Notes under the pieces: model-generated
Databases searched by the model: none
What the model was told of the DNA's origin: nothing
What the model saw: only the letters and a program-made list of their open reading frames with translations
Source: Alkalibacterium thalassium
GTDB lineage: Bacteria > Bacillota > Bacilli > Lactobacillales > Carnobacteriaceae_A
Direction: 5' to 3'
DNA: 46,177 bases
Assembly: GCF_900101165.1 (NCBI RefSeq)
Contig: NZ_FNFK01000012.1
Coordinates: 1-46,177, forward strand
Translations under genes and position numbers: made by a program
Shown here: positions 25,533 through 34,443 of the stretch, piece by piece
Position numbering within the stretch: position 1 is the stretch's first letter
Layout: each line of letters begins with the position of its first letter

Positions 25533-26489
25533 ATGCAGGAACCGATTTTTTTACAAGGTGTGTTTAAAGAAAAGATATGGGGCGGGCAAAAATTGAAGGA
25601 TCTGTTTGGCTACACTATTCCCAGTGACAAGACGGGGGAACTGTGGGCAATCAGTGCCCATAAAAACGGGCCAAGTACGGTAATGAATGGAACATATAAA
25701 GGGATGACACTGGATAATCTGTGGACAGAGCATAAAGAACTATTTGGTCATCAGGGGAATTCAGTTTTTCCGCTCCTGACTAAAATCATCGATGCGCAGG
25801 ACGACTTATCAGTCCAGGTTCACCCTGACGACACGTATGGTCTTGAAAAAGAAGGGGAACTAGGAAAGACTGAATGCTGGTACATTCTAGACGCAGAAGA
25901 AGGCAGCGAAATTGTCTACGGCCACCATGCACAGACAAAAGACGAACTGGTAGACATGATTAATCATGGACAGTGGGACGATCTGCTGAGACGCATTCCA
26001 GTAAAAGCCGGAGATTTCTTCTATGTCCCGAGTGGAACGATCCACGCGATCGGTTCGGGTATCATGATTCTCGAAACTCAGCAGTCAAGCGACACTACCT
26101 ATAGAGTCTACGATTATGACAGAGTGCAGGACAACGGCGAAACACGCGATCTTCACATCATCGATTCGCTTGCTGTAACCACTGTCCCTCATCAGGATCC
26201 TGACTTGACTTTCGAATCAGCAAATACAGATGGATTCAGTCAGACTACACTTGTCAAAAATCCTTTCTTCAAAGTTGAAAACTGGAAAATCGATGGGCAC
26301 CAGACTTTTACAGCTGATGCTCCCTACTCGCTTTACAGTGTGCTCGATGGAGAAGGTGATCTGACTGTTGATGATGTATCCTATTCACTCAAAAGAGGCG
26401 ACCATTTCATCCTTCCTGAACCTGTAAAAAATTGGGAACTAAATGGACAGCTTCACATCCTTGCATCACAACCTGGTAAAGAGGCCTAG
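25533..26489 (+). CDS. manA: Mannose-6-phosphate isomerase, class I
   Basis: Interconverts mannose-6-phosphate and fructose-6-phosphate, feeding mannose into glycolysis or supplying precursors for mannosylated polymers. It is a 318-residue cupin enzyme, the short Firmicute class I form. Visible zinc-site motifs: LSVQVHPDD, TECWYILDAE and GTIHAIGSG. The ATG at 25533 has AGAGGAG 7 nt upstream; the frame continues 9 codons further upstream without a ribosome binding site. Single-gene unit. Confidence 0.95.
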   Translation: MQEPIFLQGVFKEKIWGGQKLKDLFGYTIPSDKTGELWAISAHKNGPSTVMNGTYKGMTLDNLWTEHKELFGHQGNSVFPLLTKIIDAQDDLSVQVHPDDTYGLEKEGELGKTECWYILDAEEGSEIVYGHHAQTKDELVDMINHGQWDDLLRRIPVKAGDFFYVPSGTIHAIGSGIMILETQQSSDTTYRVYDYDRVQDNGETRDLHIIDSLAVTTVPHQDPDLTFESANTDGFSQTTLVKNPFFKVENWKIDGHQTFTADAPYSLYSVLDGEGDLTVDDVSYSLKRGDHFILPEPVKNWELNGQLHILASQPGKEA

Positions 26490-26511
26490 ATCGGCTTATT
26501 TTTAAGCACGC

Positions 26512-26555
26512 AAAAAGGACGGACCACCGACATGCAGTCGTGGCTTGTCCTTTTT
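26512..26555 (+). terminator. manA: Terminator of manA
   Basis: AAAAAGGAC pairs with GTCCTTTTT, with inner CCAC/GTGG and GAC/GTC pairs. Both flanks are A/T-runs, so it may work in both directions. Confidence 0.9.
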
Positions 26556-26590
26556 AGGTTCTATGACCTAAACTATTAGACGTAGAACCT
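26556..26590. repeat. Short inverted repeat between two terminators
   Basis: AGGTTCT at 26556-26562 pairs with AGAACCT at 26584-26590. It is the middle of three consecutive hairpins between convergent genes. Confidence 0.6.
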
Positions 26591-26642
26591 AAAAAAACAA
26601 CCGTAACTTGAACCCTTACATAATGTCAGGTTCAAGTTACGG
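26591..26642 (-). terminator. Terminator of the TetR-ABC exporter operon
   Basis: On the minus strand CCGTAACTTGAACC pairs perfectly with GGTTCAAGTTACGG (14 bp, 14-nt loop), then TTG and seven T. Confidence 0.92.
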
Positions 26643-26665
26643 TCAGATAAATTATTCATTTTTCA

Positions 26666-28540
26666 TTATACAGCTTTCAGCTGCTCATCTGGAGACTGGA
26701 ACTGAGAGTTGTAAAGATCAGCATAAAAGCCGTTCTGTTCCATCAGCTCATCATGATTTCCAGTTTCAATCACATCACCATGATTCATGACAATGATCTT
26801 ATCAGCATCTCTGATTGTGGAAAGTCTATGGGCGACAACGAAACTAGTCCGGTCCTGCAGAAGATTTTCCATCGCTTTCTGTATGAGTATTTCTGTACGC
26901 GTATCGACGGATGATGTTGCCTCATCAAGAATCAGGATGTCCGGATCAGCTAGAAAAGCCCTTGCGATCGTAATCAGCTGACGTTGCCCTTGAGAGATAT
27001 TCGTTCCTTCTTCATTCAGAACGGTGTTGTATCCATCAGGAAGTCTTCTGACGAAATCATCCACATGAGCCGCTTTGGACGCCTCAAGGATCTGCTCGTC
27101 AGTCAAATTCTCTTCATCCTGACTACCGTATGCAATGTTATCCCAGATTGTTCCATTGAAGAGCCAGGTATCCTGAAGCACCATTGAAAATCGACTTCTA
27201 AGTTCTGCCCGGTCGATGTCTCTTATATCCACACCTTCATAACGGATGCTACCTCCTTTGACATCGTAGAACCGTTCAAGCAGATTGATCAGGGTCGATT
27301 TCCCTGCCCCAGTTGGGCCGACAACAGCAACCATTTCTCCCTCATTGACTGTCAGGTTGAAATCAGTCATTAGCAACTCATCTTCACTGCTGTCGCCGTA
27401 ACCGAACTGTACGTGTTCAAACTCAATTTTATAAGGAGAATCTGCTTTAGGTTCAAGTCCAGATACTGTTTCTTCCATTTCCTCTTCATCCAGGATCTCA
27501 AAGACCCTTTCACAGGAGGCAATGGTCACTTGAATCGTGTTGGCCAAGTTGGCGATCTCTCTGACGGGCTGTGAGAACTGATTGACGTACTGAATAAATG
27601 CCTGTACGTTACCGAGTGAGACTGTGCCGTTAGCTACACCGATCCCACCGACTATCGCTACACCGAAGTAGCCTAAGTCCCTTGAGAAGCTGACCAGAGG
27701 CATCATGATCCCTGAAAGAAACTGGGCTTTCCATGATGCTTCATTAAGCTTGGAACTCTGAACGACAAATTTTTCGATTTCATCTTCTTCCCGGTTGTAT
27801 GTCTTAACGATCGTATGTCCAGAAAATGTCTCTTCCACTTGGTCATTCAAAACGCCGAGTTCTCTCTGCTGACTTGCGAACTGTCTTTGCGACTTAGGTG
27901 CTACCCAGGCAATCAGAAGGAAACTGATTGGTACAGTGACGATGGTTACCAGTGTAAGACGAATATCTATGACAGTCATCACGGTCAGCACTGTTACAAA
28001 CTGGACCACACTGATGATGAACTGAGACAAAGACTGCTGAAGAGTATTCGCAATCTGGTCCATGTCATTGATCGCACGGGACATGATATCTCCATTGGAA
28101 TGTGTATCATAGTATTTGATCGGTAGAGTGGACATTTTTTCTTTCAACTCTTTACGCAAGTCATATACAGTTTTCTGTGCTATACGGGCCGTTATGAATG
28201 ACTGGAAGTACTGAAAGATTGACTGAGTAATGTAGACAATTCCTACTGTAATCAGAATATTTCTAATCAGTGTAAAGTCGATCGGGAACTGCTGAATCGA
28301 CTGGCCAGCTTCCTGAAGGGACGTTCCTTCCTGCAGGCCTCTGTATATTTCGGTTGTTGCCAGTCCTAGGATATATGGGGCAATGGTTCCCATGATTGTA
28401 GCAGCCATGACGAGAACGAATGTCAGAATCAGACCCCAGAAACGAGTGGACATGTACTTGACCAGCCTGAATGTCGTTCCCCAGAAATCCTTAGCTTTTT
28501 TAGCCTTCATATGGGCTGCGCTTTTAGTCTGGTTTTTCAT
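26666..28540 (-). CDS. Heterodimeric ABC exporter, catalytic subunit
   Basis: A 624-residue half-transporter: a six-helix exporter domain (about 35-335) and an ATPase domain (about 370-610). The ATPase is canonical: Walker A GPTGAGKSTL, signature ISQGQRQ, Walker B ILILDEATSSVD with catalytic Glu, and H-loop VVAHRLST. It should pair with the upstream gene's product, whose ATPase is degenerate, as in BmrCD, LmrCD or EfrAB multidrug exporters. The start codon overlaps the stop of the partner gene (TAATG), with GGAG and GAGG sequences within it. The ~30-residue basic N-terminal extension is longer than usual. Drug export is inferred from the family and the adjacent TetR regulator. Confidence 0.92.
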   Translation of the reverse strand: MKNQTKSAAHMKAKKAKDFWGTTFRLVKYMSTRFWGLILTFVLVMAATIMGTIAPYILGLATTEIYRGLQEGTSLQEAGQSIQQFPIDFTLIRNILITVGIVYITQSIFQYFQSFITARIAQKTVYDLRKELKEKMSTLPIKYYDTHSNGDIMSRAINDMDQIANTLQQSLSQFIISVVQFVTVLTVMTVIDIRLTLVTIVTVPISFLLIAWVAPKSQRQFASQQRELGVLNDQVEETFSGHTIVKTYNREEDEIEKFVVQSSKLNEASWKAQFLSGIMMPLVSFSRDLGYFGVAIVGGIGVANGTVSLGNVQAFIQYVNQFSQPVREIANLANTIQVTIASCERVFEILDEEEMEETVSGLEPKADSPYKIEFEHVQFGYGDSSEDELLMTDFNLTVNEGEMVAVVGPTGAGKSTLINLLERFYDVKGGSIRYEGVDIRDIDRAELRSRFSMVLQDTWLFNGTIWDNIAYGSQDEENLTDEQILEASKAAHVDDFVRRLPDGYNTVLNEEGTNISQGQRQLITIARAFLADPDILILDEATSSVDTRTEILIQKAMENLLQDRTSFVVAHRLSTIRDADKIIVMNHGDVIETGNHDELMEQNGFYADLYNSQFQSPDEQLKAV

Positions 28541-30261
28541 TAGATGTCCTCTCCTTTCATCTGAGAATCCATGATTTCCTTGTAAATCTTGTTTGAGCGC
28601 TTCAGTTCGTCATGTGTGCCTTTTCCGACTACTTTCCCTCTATCAAGCACAATGATCTGGTCAGCATCCACTACTGTACTGATGCGCTGAGCAATAATCA
28701 CGACTGCCGATTCTCTTGTTTCCGGCTTCAATGCTTCTCTCAGCTTAGCGTCTGTCTTGAAGTCGAGCGCCGAGAATGAATCATCGAATACCAGGATGTC
28801 TGCTTTAGTAACAAGTGCTCTGGCAATACTTAGACGCTGCCTTTGTCCTCCGGAGAAGTTTCCGCCGCCCTGCTCGACTCTCGAATCAAGTCCCTTAGGC
28901 AAGTTCTCAACAAAGTCTTTTCCTTGGGCAATATCCAGAGCATGCCAGATTTCTTCATCTGTAGCATCAGGCTTGCCGTACTTAAGATTGCTTCTGATCG
29001 TTCCAGAGAAAAGGAGAGCTTTCTGAGGAGCAAAACCGATCAGGCGCCTCAAGGCTCCCTGCTCGACCTCTCTGATATCGATTCCGTTGATTTCGATCGC
29101 TCCATCTTCTACATCGTAGAGACGAGGAATCAGATTGGCCAGAGTCGTTTTCCCTGACCCTGTTCCTCCAATGATCGCCAGTCTTTCCCCTTTTTTAAGG
29201 GGAAAGTCGATATCATCCAGCGCCAGTTTTTCTGCTCCAGGGTAACGATAATTGATGTGATTGAAGCGAAGAGAGACTTCTCTATCTATTGATAAGTCTT
29301 TCGGGTCATCCGGGTCTTTAATGATATTAGGTGTATCCAGTACTTCCAGCACACGCGCAGCTGCAATCTGCCCCCTTGGCAGGAAGAACAGGACGAATGA
29401 TACCATCATGATTCCAAGAAGAATCTGCATGGCGTAAGTCATGAAAGCCACAAGGTTACCTACCTGCATATTTCCTTCACTGATGAACTGTGCGCCGAAC
29501 CAGATGATCATGATGTTGGTAATGCTGACAGCAAACACCATCGACGGCATCATGAATGCCAGGATGGTCTGTGCTTTGATTGATGTCGCCGCAAAGTCCC
29601 AGTTGACTTCATCGAACCGCTCCTTTTCATAATCATCCTTATTAAAAGCCCGGATGACACGAATTCCTGTGAGTCCTTCTCTGAAGACACGGTTCAAGTT
29701 GTCTGTCTTCAGCTGCAGAGATTTAAAGATCGGACTGGTCAGTCTCAAGATAAGAAACAGCAGACCAATCAGTATCGGCATGGAGATAAGGAATACAAAA
29801 GCCAGATCTGGTTCTCTAGAATAGGCCATGATACCGGCACCGACCATTAAAAATGGAGCCAGCGTCATGATTCGAATGACCATCATCATGACAAATTGAA
29901 TCTGCATGACATCATTAGTCGTTCGGGTGATCAGAGTGGATGTCCCAAAGCGGTCCAGCTCTTCATTTGTAAAATACGTCACGATTTTATAGACTTTACG
30001 ACGTATCGTATCCCCAAGTCCCTGAGATTCTTTCGCCCCGAAATAGACATTCAGTAATGCGGAAACGATGGTTAGAAAAGTAAAGCCAAGCATCAGCAGA
30101 CCTGTTCGGGTAATGTAGCCAATGTCTCCTTCAGCAACACCAAAGTCGATGATGTTTGCAGTAATCGTCGGCATCGCCAGCATCCCAACTACTTGAAGTC
30201 CCATAAAAAACAGACTTAAAGCTACGCGCCAGGGATTCATCCATCTTGCTAGTTTTAACAT
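28540..30261 (-). CDS. Heterodimeric ABC exporter, degenerate-site subunit
   Basis: A 573-residue half-transporter with six TM helices (about 12-300) and an ATPase domain (about 330-560). Walker A GGTGSGKTT and signature FSGGQRQ are intact. After Walker B the catalytic Glu is Asp (LVFDDSFSALD) and the H-loop His is Gln (IIAQRIS). These are the usual substitutions of the degenerate-site subunit in heterodimeric exporters, so not a mutation in this strain. Its start has AGAGGA 6 nt upstream, inside the end of the regulator gene (2-bp gap). It is cotranscribed with regulator and partner. Confidence 0.93.
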   Translation of the reverse strand: MLKLARWMNPWRVALSLFFMGLQVVGMLAMPTITANIIDFGVAEGDIGYITRTGLLMLGFTFLTIVSALLNVYFGAKESQGLGDTIRRKVYKIVTYFTNEELDRFGTSTLITRTTNDVMQIQFVMMMVIRIMTLAPFLMVGAGIMAYSREPDLAFVFLISMPILIGLLFLILRLTSPIFKSLQLKTDNLNRVFREGLTGIRVIRAFNKDDYEKERFDEVNWDFAATSIKAQTILAFMMPSMVFAVSITNIMIIWFGAQFISEGNMQVGNLVAFMTYAMQILLGIMMVSFVLFFLPRGQIAAARVLEVLDTPNIIKDPDDPKDLSIDREVSLRFNHINYRYPGAEKLALDDIDFPLKKGERLAIIGGTGSGKTTLANLIPRLYDVEDGAIEINGIDIREVEQGALRRLIGFAPQKALLFSGTIRSNLKYGKPDATDEEIWHALDIAQGKDFVENLPKGLDSRVEQGGGNFSGGQRQRLSIARALVTKADILVFDDSFSALDFKTDAKLREALKPETRESAVVIIAQRISTVVDADQIIVLDRGKVVGKGTHDELKRSNKIYKEIMDSQMKGEDI

Positions 30262-30263
30262 AA

Positions 30264-30899
30264 TTAATCCTCTTCTTTATTGTTTATTTTCACACCATAC
30301 GTAATCCAGCTCAGCCGTTTAATAAACAGCTCCTGTGTGCTAGAAACGGACAATTCCTTCCAGAACCCTTCCATAATGGTGTCGTTCAGCATACTCAGAA
30401 TATATCTCAAAATATCGATCACTTCTTTTTCAGTTTCCATCTTCAACTGAGATTGGTCAACGACATCAAGTATCCGTTTCCCGTCAGGAAGTTTCTGATA
30501 GCCTGTCTTGTCAAAATCAACTCGGGCTTCCTGATTGATCTGATAATTCATGTGCATGTACATATTCTCAAAAAATCCGAACTTTTCTGATTCCATAATA
30601 TATTTGATGTATTTTTCACCAAACACTTTATATCCTTCAAAGAAGTCTCCGTCTTTTTCCTCAAAGCTTTTAAACATCAGCTGCCTGTAATTATATCTGA
30701 ACTTGCTTATCAGAAAAAAGTAAAGGTCTTTCTTATCTTCAAAATATTGATAAAAACTTCCTCGTGAGATGTTTGAGTTCTTGACAATATTTGAAATAGA
30801 GGCATCGTTCAATGATTTTTCAGAGAATTCCTTCATCGCACCGGCAATTAGCCGTTGTCTTTTTTCTTCCGACAAATTAAAAAATGTCTGGGATGGCAC
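30264..30899 (-). CDS. TetR/AcrR-family regulator of the ABC exporter operon
   Basis: A 211-residue repressor: an N-terminal HTH (about 10-55, with ISNIVKNSNISRGSFYQYFEDK as recognition region) and a C-terminal ligand/dimer domain with many aromatic residues. I chose GTG at 30899 (VPSQTFFNLSEEKRQ) because GGAAGGA lies 9 nt upstream; the ATG at 30917 has no such site. Upstream, two TGACA-N3-TGTCA palindromes bracket the -10, so the protein probably represses its own operon and is released by an exporter substrate. The ligand is unknown. Confidence 0.9.
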   Translation of the reverse strand: MPSQTFFNLSEEKRQRLIAGAMKEFSEKSLNDASISNIVKNSNISRGSFYQYFEDKKDLYFFLISKFRYNYRQLMFKSFEEKDGDFFEGYKVFGEKYIKYIMESEKFGFFENMYMHMNYQINQEARVDFDKTGYQKLPDGKRILDVVDQSQLKMETEKEVIDILRYILSMLNDTIMEGFWKELSVSSTQELFIKRLSWITYGVKINNKEED

Positions 30900-30930
30900 A
30901 CTATTCAGTCCTTCCATTGTGAAGTAAAAA

Positions 30931-30981
30931 TGACATACTGTCATAATATGGTATTATATGTGACATGGTGTCATAAATCAA
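30931..30981 (-). promoter_or_regulatory. Promoter and paired operators of the TetR-ABC operon
   Basis: On the minus strand: TTGATT (30981-30976), a 17-bp spacer and a perfect TATAAT (30958-30953). TGACA-N3-TGTCA palindromes occupy the spacer (30961-30973) and the region just downstream of the -10 (30931-30943). They are 30 bp apart, near three helical turns, so two dimers would bind the same face. Confidence 0.75.
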
Positions 30982-30985
30982 CCTG

Positions 30986-31021
30986 AAAAAGAAAGTTCAC
31001 GACTTTTTCAAGAAGTGAACT
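30986..31021 (-). terminator. Terminator of the AI-2E permease gene
   Basis: On the minus strand AGTTCAC pairs with GTGAACT across a 14-nt loop, followed by TTCTTTTTC. It lies immediately past the stop codon and just upstream of the TetR promoter. Confidence 0.8.
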
Positions 31022-31022
31022 G

Positions 31023-32231
31023 TCAGGTATCCTCTCTATTTTTTACTTTGACAAGCGCTTCCTGTGTATTGACAGGTGCTTCTTCTACGTCATACCATCC
31101 TGTAGTGGCGCGGTACCAATCAAATGCCATGGACACGATAATTTTGATGATTGCATATCCCAGTATACCGAATACGATTCCCATCAGACCGAATAGCCTT
31201 CCACCAATCAGAAGCAGAAAGATGATGTTGACCGGATGAATATTCAATGTGTTCCCGATGATCTGAGGCGAGATGATCCGATTTTCCAGAATCTGCTCTA
31301 CCCCCAAAACAATCAGAACTTTGAACAACATAGAAGGTGAATCGACGATAGCGATGATCAGTGCAGGAATGCTCGCTACAAATGACCCGAGATAAGGAAT
31401 CAGATTCAGAAACCCTGCAAAAACACCTAGTGTCAGCGCAAAATCTAGTCCCACGATGGTGAAACCGATCCAGAATATGAAACCAACTGAAATAGCTACG
31501 ATCAGCTGGCCTCTAACATAGAAGCTGACCTGCTTGTTGATTTCCGAGAACAGCTGATTGGTTTTTTCTCTAGCCTGAATTGGAATGTATTTAGATACGA
31601 AAGGCGGTATTTTTTTCCCGTCTTTCAGAAGATAATAGAGAACAAACGGCATAGTAAACAAAGTTATGAAGACTTGAGTAACTGTACCAATGAATGAACC
31701 TATGCTCCCCATTGTTGCATTCAGTAAGTTCGTCGTCTGATTAGTCACTGTTTCAAGTACCGTTGTTTCGCTCAGCTGATCCCTAAAATCAGTGAAGGCC
31801 TGAGTATTCAAAAGACTGTCAAGCTGAAGCATCAAGTTATTCCAGTAAACGGGCCAGTTGGTTATCAGAGAATTAAGCTGTTCTCTGATGATCGGTACGA
31901 TGAAGTTAATGCCCCCTACGATCAGCAGGATGAGCATGCTGAACATGAAGGCTATGGCAGTGTTTCTTGAAAATCTTTTTTTCTCCAGCCAGTCGACGAT
32001 TGGATTTAACAGGTAGTAGAAAATGACCGCAAAAATAAGCGGTGGACCTACGATTCCTAAAATGATGCCTACAGGTCTGAAGATGAAGGAGATACGGGTG
32101 AGCATATAAATATTGACAAACAGAAGAAAAGTTATGACTAAGCCTGAAACTATTTTATTGTTGATGACTCTTTTCCAGAACCAGGTCTTACTCCACTGGT
32201 TCGATTTTTTCTCATTCATATCCTTGTCCAT
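31023..32231 (-). CDS. AI-2E family (PerM/YueF-like) permease
   Basis: A 402-residue integral membrane protein with about eight TM helices (first pair near 27-75, later ones between 210 and 370) and the conserved region GFLNLIPYLGSFVASIPALIIAI. The family was named for TqsA/AI-2 export, but members also act as Na+/H+ antiporters; the substrate is undetermined. I chose ATG at 32231, with AAAGGAG 7 nt upstream; an in-frame GTG at 32237 is too close to that site. Single-gene unit, divergent from the lactonase gene. Confidence 0.86.
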   Translation of the reverse strand: MDKDMNEKKSNQWSKTWFWKRVINNKIVSGLVITFLLFVNIYMLTRISFIFRPVGIILGIVGPPLIFAVIFYYLLNPIVDWLEKKRFSRNTAIAFMFSMLILLIVGGINFIVPIIREQLNSLITNWPVYWNNLMLQLDSLLNTQAFTDFRDQLSETTVLETVTNQTTNLLNATMGSIGSFIGTVTQVFITLFTMPFVLYYLLKDGKKIPPFVSKYIPIQAREKTNQLFSEINKQVSFYVRGQLIVAISVGFIFWIGFTIVGLDFALTLGVFAGFLNLIPYLGSFVASIPALIIAIVDSPSMLFKVLIVLGVEQILENRIISPQIIGNTLNIHPVNIIFLLLIGGRLFGLMGIVFGILGYAIIKIIVSMAFDWYRATTGWYDVEEAPVNTQEALVKVKNREDT

Positions 32232-32336
32232 ACCCACGCTCCTTTCTGTCTACACTATCAGTTTAGCATATTCTATATATTTTTAGGTATCTAAATTACT
32301 GAAAAAATTCTATTCGAAGACAACATGCTCTTTTCT

Positions 32337-32365
32337 TTCACGGTCAGTAAATAGTTTGTTATACT
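32337..32365 (+). promoter_or_regulatory. Promoter of the lactonase gene
   Basis: TTCACG (32337-32342), a 17-bp spacer and TATACT (32360-32365) with a TGT extension. The -10 area shares AATAGTTTGTTA with 5279-5290. Confidence 0.55.
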
Positions 32366-32400
32366 TATTTAAGAACCTAATTTAAGAAGGAGGTCCCTGA

Positions 32401-33435
32401 ATGACTGATAAATTAATTCTGGGAACGTATACCAAAAGAGAAAGTAAAGGGATTTACAGCATAGAACTCAACTCTGAAACAAAACAGCTTGAGAACCTCA
32501 AGGATGAAGCTTCGTTAGGCAGCCCAACTTATCTTGACGGATCTGAGGATTACAGCCTGCTGTTTTCTGTTACCAAAAAGGATAACGGAACAGGGGGCAT
32601 TGCTTCATTCAAACAGTCCCAATCTGGTGAATATGAGCTTGTAGATGAATGGCTCGAAGAAGGCGCTCCTCCCTGCTACGTATCTTATGATGAAGATAAA
32701 GGGCTCCTCTATACTGCCAATTATCATAAAGGAGAAGTTGCTGTCATCAAAGTTTTTGATGAAGGCAAACTGGAACTACTGGATAAATCAGTGCATTCAG
32801 GTCAATCCGCCCATGAAAATCAGGATGGCCCTCATGCTCACTACTTCGATCTGACTCCAGACAAGAAGTATCTGGTGGCCTGTGATCTCGGAACAGACGA
32901 AGTTTACACTTATTCTCTTACAGAAAATAATAAGCTGACAGAAGTGGCAGTTTTTGAAACAGCTCCCGGCACTGGGCCGCGTCATATAGCCTTTCATCCT
33001 GACCAAGCTGTTGCCTACGTTTTTGGAGAACTTAGCAGTGAGGTTCTGACTCTGTCTTACGATTCTGAAAACGGCTCTTTCAGTCACCTTCAGACAGTTT
33101 CTTCTATTCCTGAAGACCATACAGCTTTCAACGGTGGAGCAGCGATAAGAGTTTCTTCAGACGGCCGATTCGTTTATGCATCAAACCGTGGACACGACTC
33201 CATTGCCATATTTTCTATCAATGTGGACGGTACGTTGACGCTGAATGACTATGTACCGACTGAAGGAGAGATTCCACGTGACTTTAATCTGGACCCAACG
33301 GAATCTTATGTCGTCGTCGGGCACCAGGATACTGATAACCTGACTTTATTTGAACGAGACACTTCTGATGGAAGCCTGACCTTGCTTCAAAAAGATGTCT
33401 ACGCCCCTGAAGTCATCTGCGTTCAGTTCGTATAA
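32401..33435 (+). CDS. Lactonase family beta-propeller protein (6-phosphogluconolactonase-like)
   Basis: A 344-residue seven-bladed propeller of the YkgB/Pgl lactonase family, which may hydrolyse 6-phosphogluconolactone in the oxidative pentose phosphate route. Family motifs are present: the GTYTKRESKGIYSI N-terminus, HAHYFDLTPDKKYLVACDLG, GTGPRHIAFHPD and YASNRGHDSIAIF. No signal peptide, so cytosolic. A perfect AAGGAGG lies 7 nt before the ATG. No zwf or gnd is adjacent, so the pathway assignment is from family only. Single-gene unit with its own promoter and terminator. Confidence 0.88.
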   Translation: MTDKLILGTYTKRESKGIYSIELNSETKQLENLKDEASLGSPTYLDGSEDYSLLFSVTKKDNGTGGIASFKQSQSGEYELVDEWLEEGAPPCYVSYDEDKGLLYTANYHKGEVAVIKVFDEGKLELLDKSVHSGQSAHENQDGPHAHYFDLTPDKKYLVACDLGTDEVYTYSLTENNKLTEVAVFETAPGTGPRHIAFHPDQAVAYVFGELSSEVLTLSYDSENGSFSHLQTVSSIPEDHTAFNGGAAIRVSSDGRFVYASNRGHDSIAIFSINVDGTLTLNDYVPTEGEIPRDFNLDPTESYVVVGHQDTDNLTLFERDTSDGSLTLLQKDVYAPEVICVQFV

Positions 33436-33468
33436 GTCGATTGATCCTGATACAAAACAATTCATTTG

Positions 33469-33494
33469 AAAGAGAGGGGTTCCCTCTCTTTTTT
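33469..33494 (+). terminator. Terminator of the lactonase gene
   Basis: AGAGAGGG, a GTT loop and CCCTCTCT, then six T; 34 nt past the stop. Confidence 0.95.
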
Positions 33495-33590
33495 ATTGTA
33501 TTGATTTTATTCTTCAGAATTTGATATACAAAAATCGGCTCTATCACTTCTTTCCATTTATAGATCTCAAAACTGAAGGACCGTAAAAAC

Positions 33591-33619
33591 TGGAAAGAAT
33601 CTTGAATTCAGAATATACT
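33591..33619 (+). promoter_or_regulatory. Possible promoter of the flavin reductase gene
   Basis: TGGAAA, a 17-bp spacer and TATACT, about 48 nt before the start codon. The -35 match is weak. Confidence 0.35.
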
Positions 33620-33666
33620 TAACTCAGTACCATTACATTATGACTATGAAAAGGAGTATCTCTTAC

Positions 33667-34290
33667 ATGCATCATTTTAAAACACCCGACTTATCCGCCA
33701 AACAGCAGTATAAATTTCTAACTGGCAGCGTAATTCCCAGACCAATTGCCTGGATTACATCACTTAATGAAGAAGATGACGTTGTTAATGCTGCCCCCTT
33801 CAGTTTCTTTAGTGTAGCGTCCAATCAGATCCCACTTCTTACTGTCTCTATCCTGCGCTCAAACGGAAAAGCTAAAGACACAGCTTTGAACATCATCGAT
33901 CAGAAAGAAGCTGTCGTTCATATCGTGAGTAAATCACTAACTACAGATATGAATGAGACATCTGCTCCTCTTGCCTCTGATGAGAGCGAGCTGGACCGGA
34001 CAGATCTCTCATTAGTCGACAGTTCGTCCGTTAAAGTCCCTGGAATCAGAGAAGCCCTGATCCGCTTTGAAACCACTCTGTATCAGCATATTCCCATCGT
34101 AGACGAATCTGGAGAGGTTGTAACCGACCACTTCCTTCTTAAAGTGACCGATGTGCACATCGATCCAGCCGTATATGATTCTGAGAAGGAATATATCCTC
34201 CCCGAACACCTTGAACCAGTGGCTCGATTGTCTGGAAATGCCTATTCTGAAATAGGAAAAGTATTTACCATTGTTCGGCCACAGAACTGA
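33667..34290 (+). CDS. Flavin reductase-like FMN-binding protein
   Basis: A 207-residue protein of the flavin reductase/DIM6-NTAB (flavoredoxin) family. It has a split-barrel FMN fold with the typical LTGSVIPRPIAWITSLNEEDDVVNAAPFSFF start and the VHIVSKSL and NAYSEIG elements. Likely an NAD(P)H-linked flavin reductase or flavin carrier; the partner is unknown. I chose ATG at 33667, with AAAAGGAG 10 nt upstream; ATGs nearer 33640 precede or overlap that site. Single-gene unit. Confidence 0.87.
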   Translation: MHHFKTPDLSAKQQYKFLTGSVIPRPIAWITSLNEEDDVVNAAPFSFFSVASNQIPLLTVSILRSNGKAKDTALNIIDQKEAVVHIVSKSLTTDMNETSAPLASDESELDRTDLSLVDSSSVKVPGIREALIRFETTLYQHIPIVDESGEVVTDHFLLKVTDVHIDPAVYDSEKEYILPEHLEPVARLSGNAYSEIGKVFTIVRPQN

Positions 34291-34402
34291 TTGAGCATTA
34301 GTCAGATTTATCTCGCTGATTCTGATTGTAAATTTTCCGATCAGCTGAACTGCCTGGCACAAATGTGATGAACGCTGGTATTTATACACACTAGAGATCA
34401 AA

Positions 34403-34437
34403 AAAAAGCCTCGAGAATATCCTTCCCGAGGCTTTTT
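34403..34437. terminator. Bidirectional terminator
   Basis: AAAAAGCCTCG pairs with CGAGGCTTTTT. A-run and T-run flank the stem, so it can end both the plus-strand flavin reductase gene and the minus-strand EIIA gene, which converge here. Confidence 0.92.
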
Positions 34438-34443
34438 AGTGTG

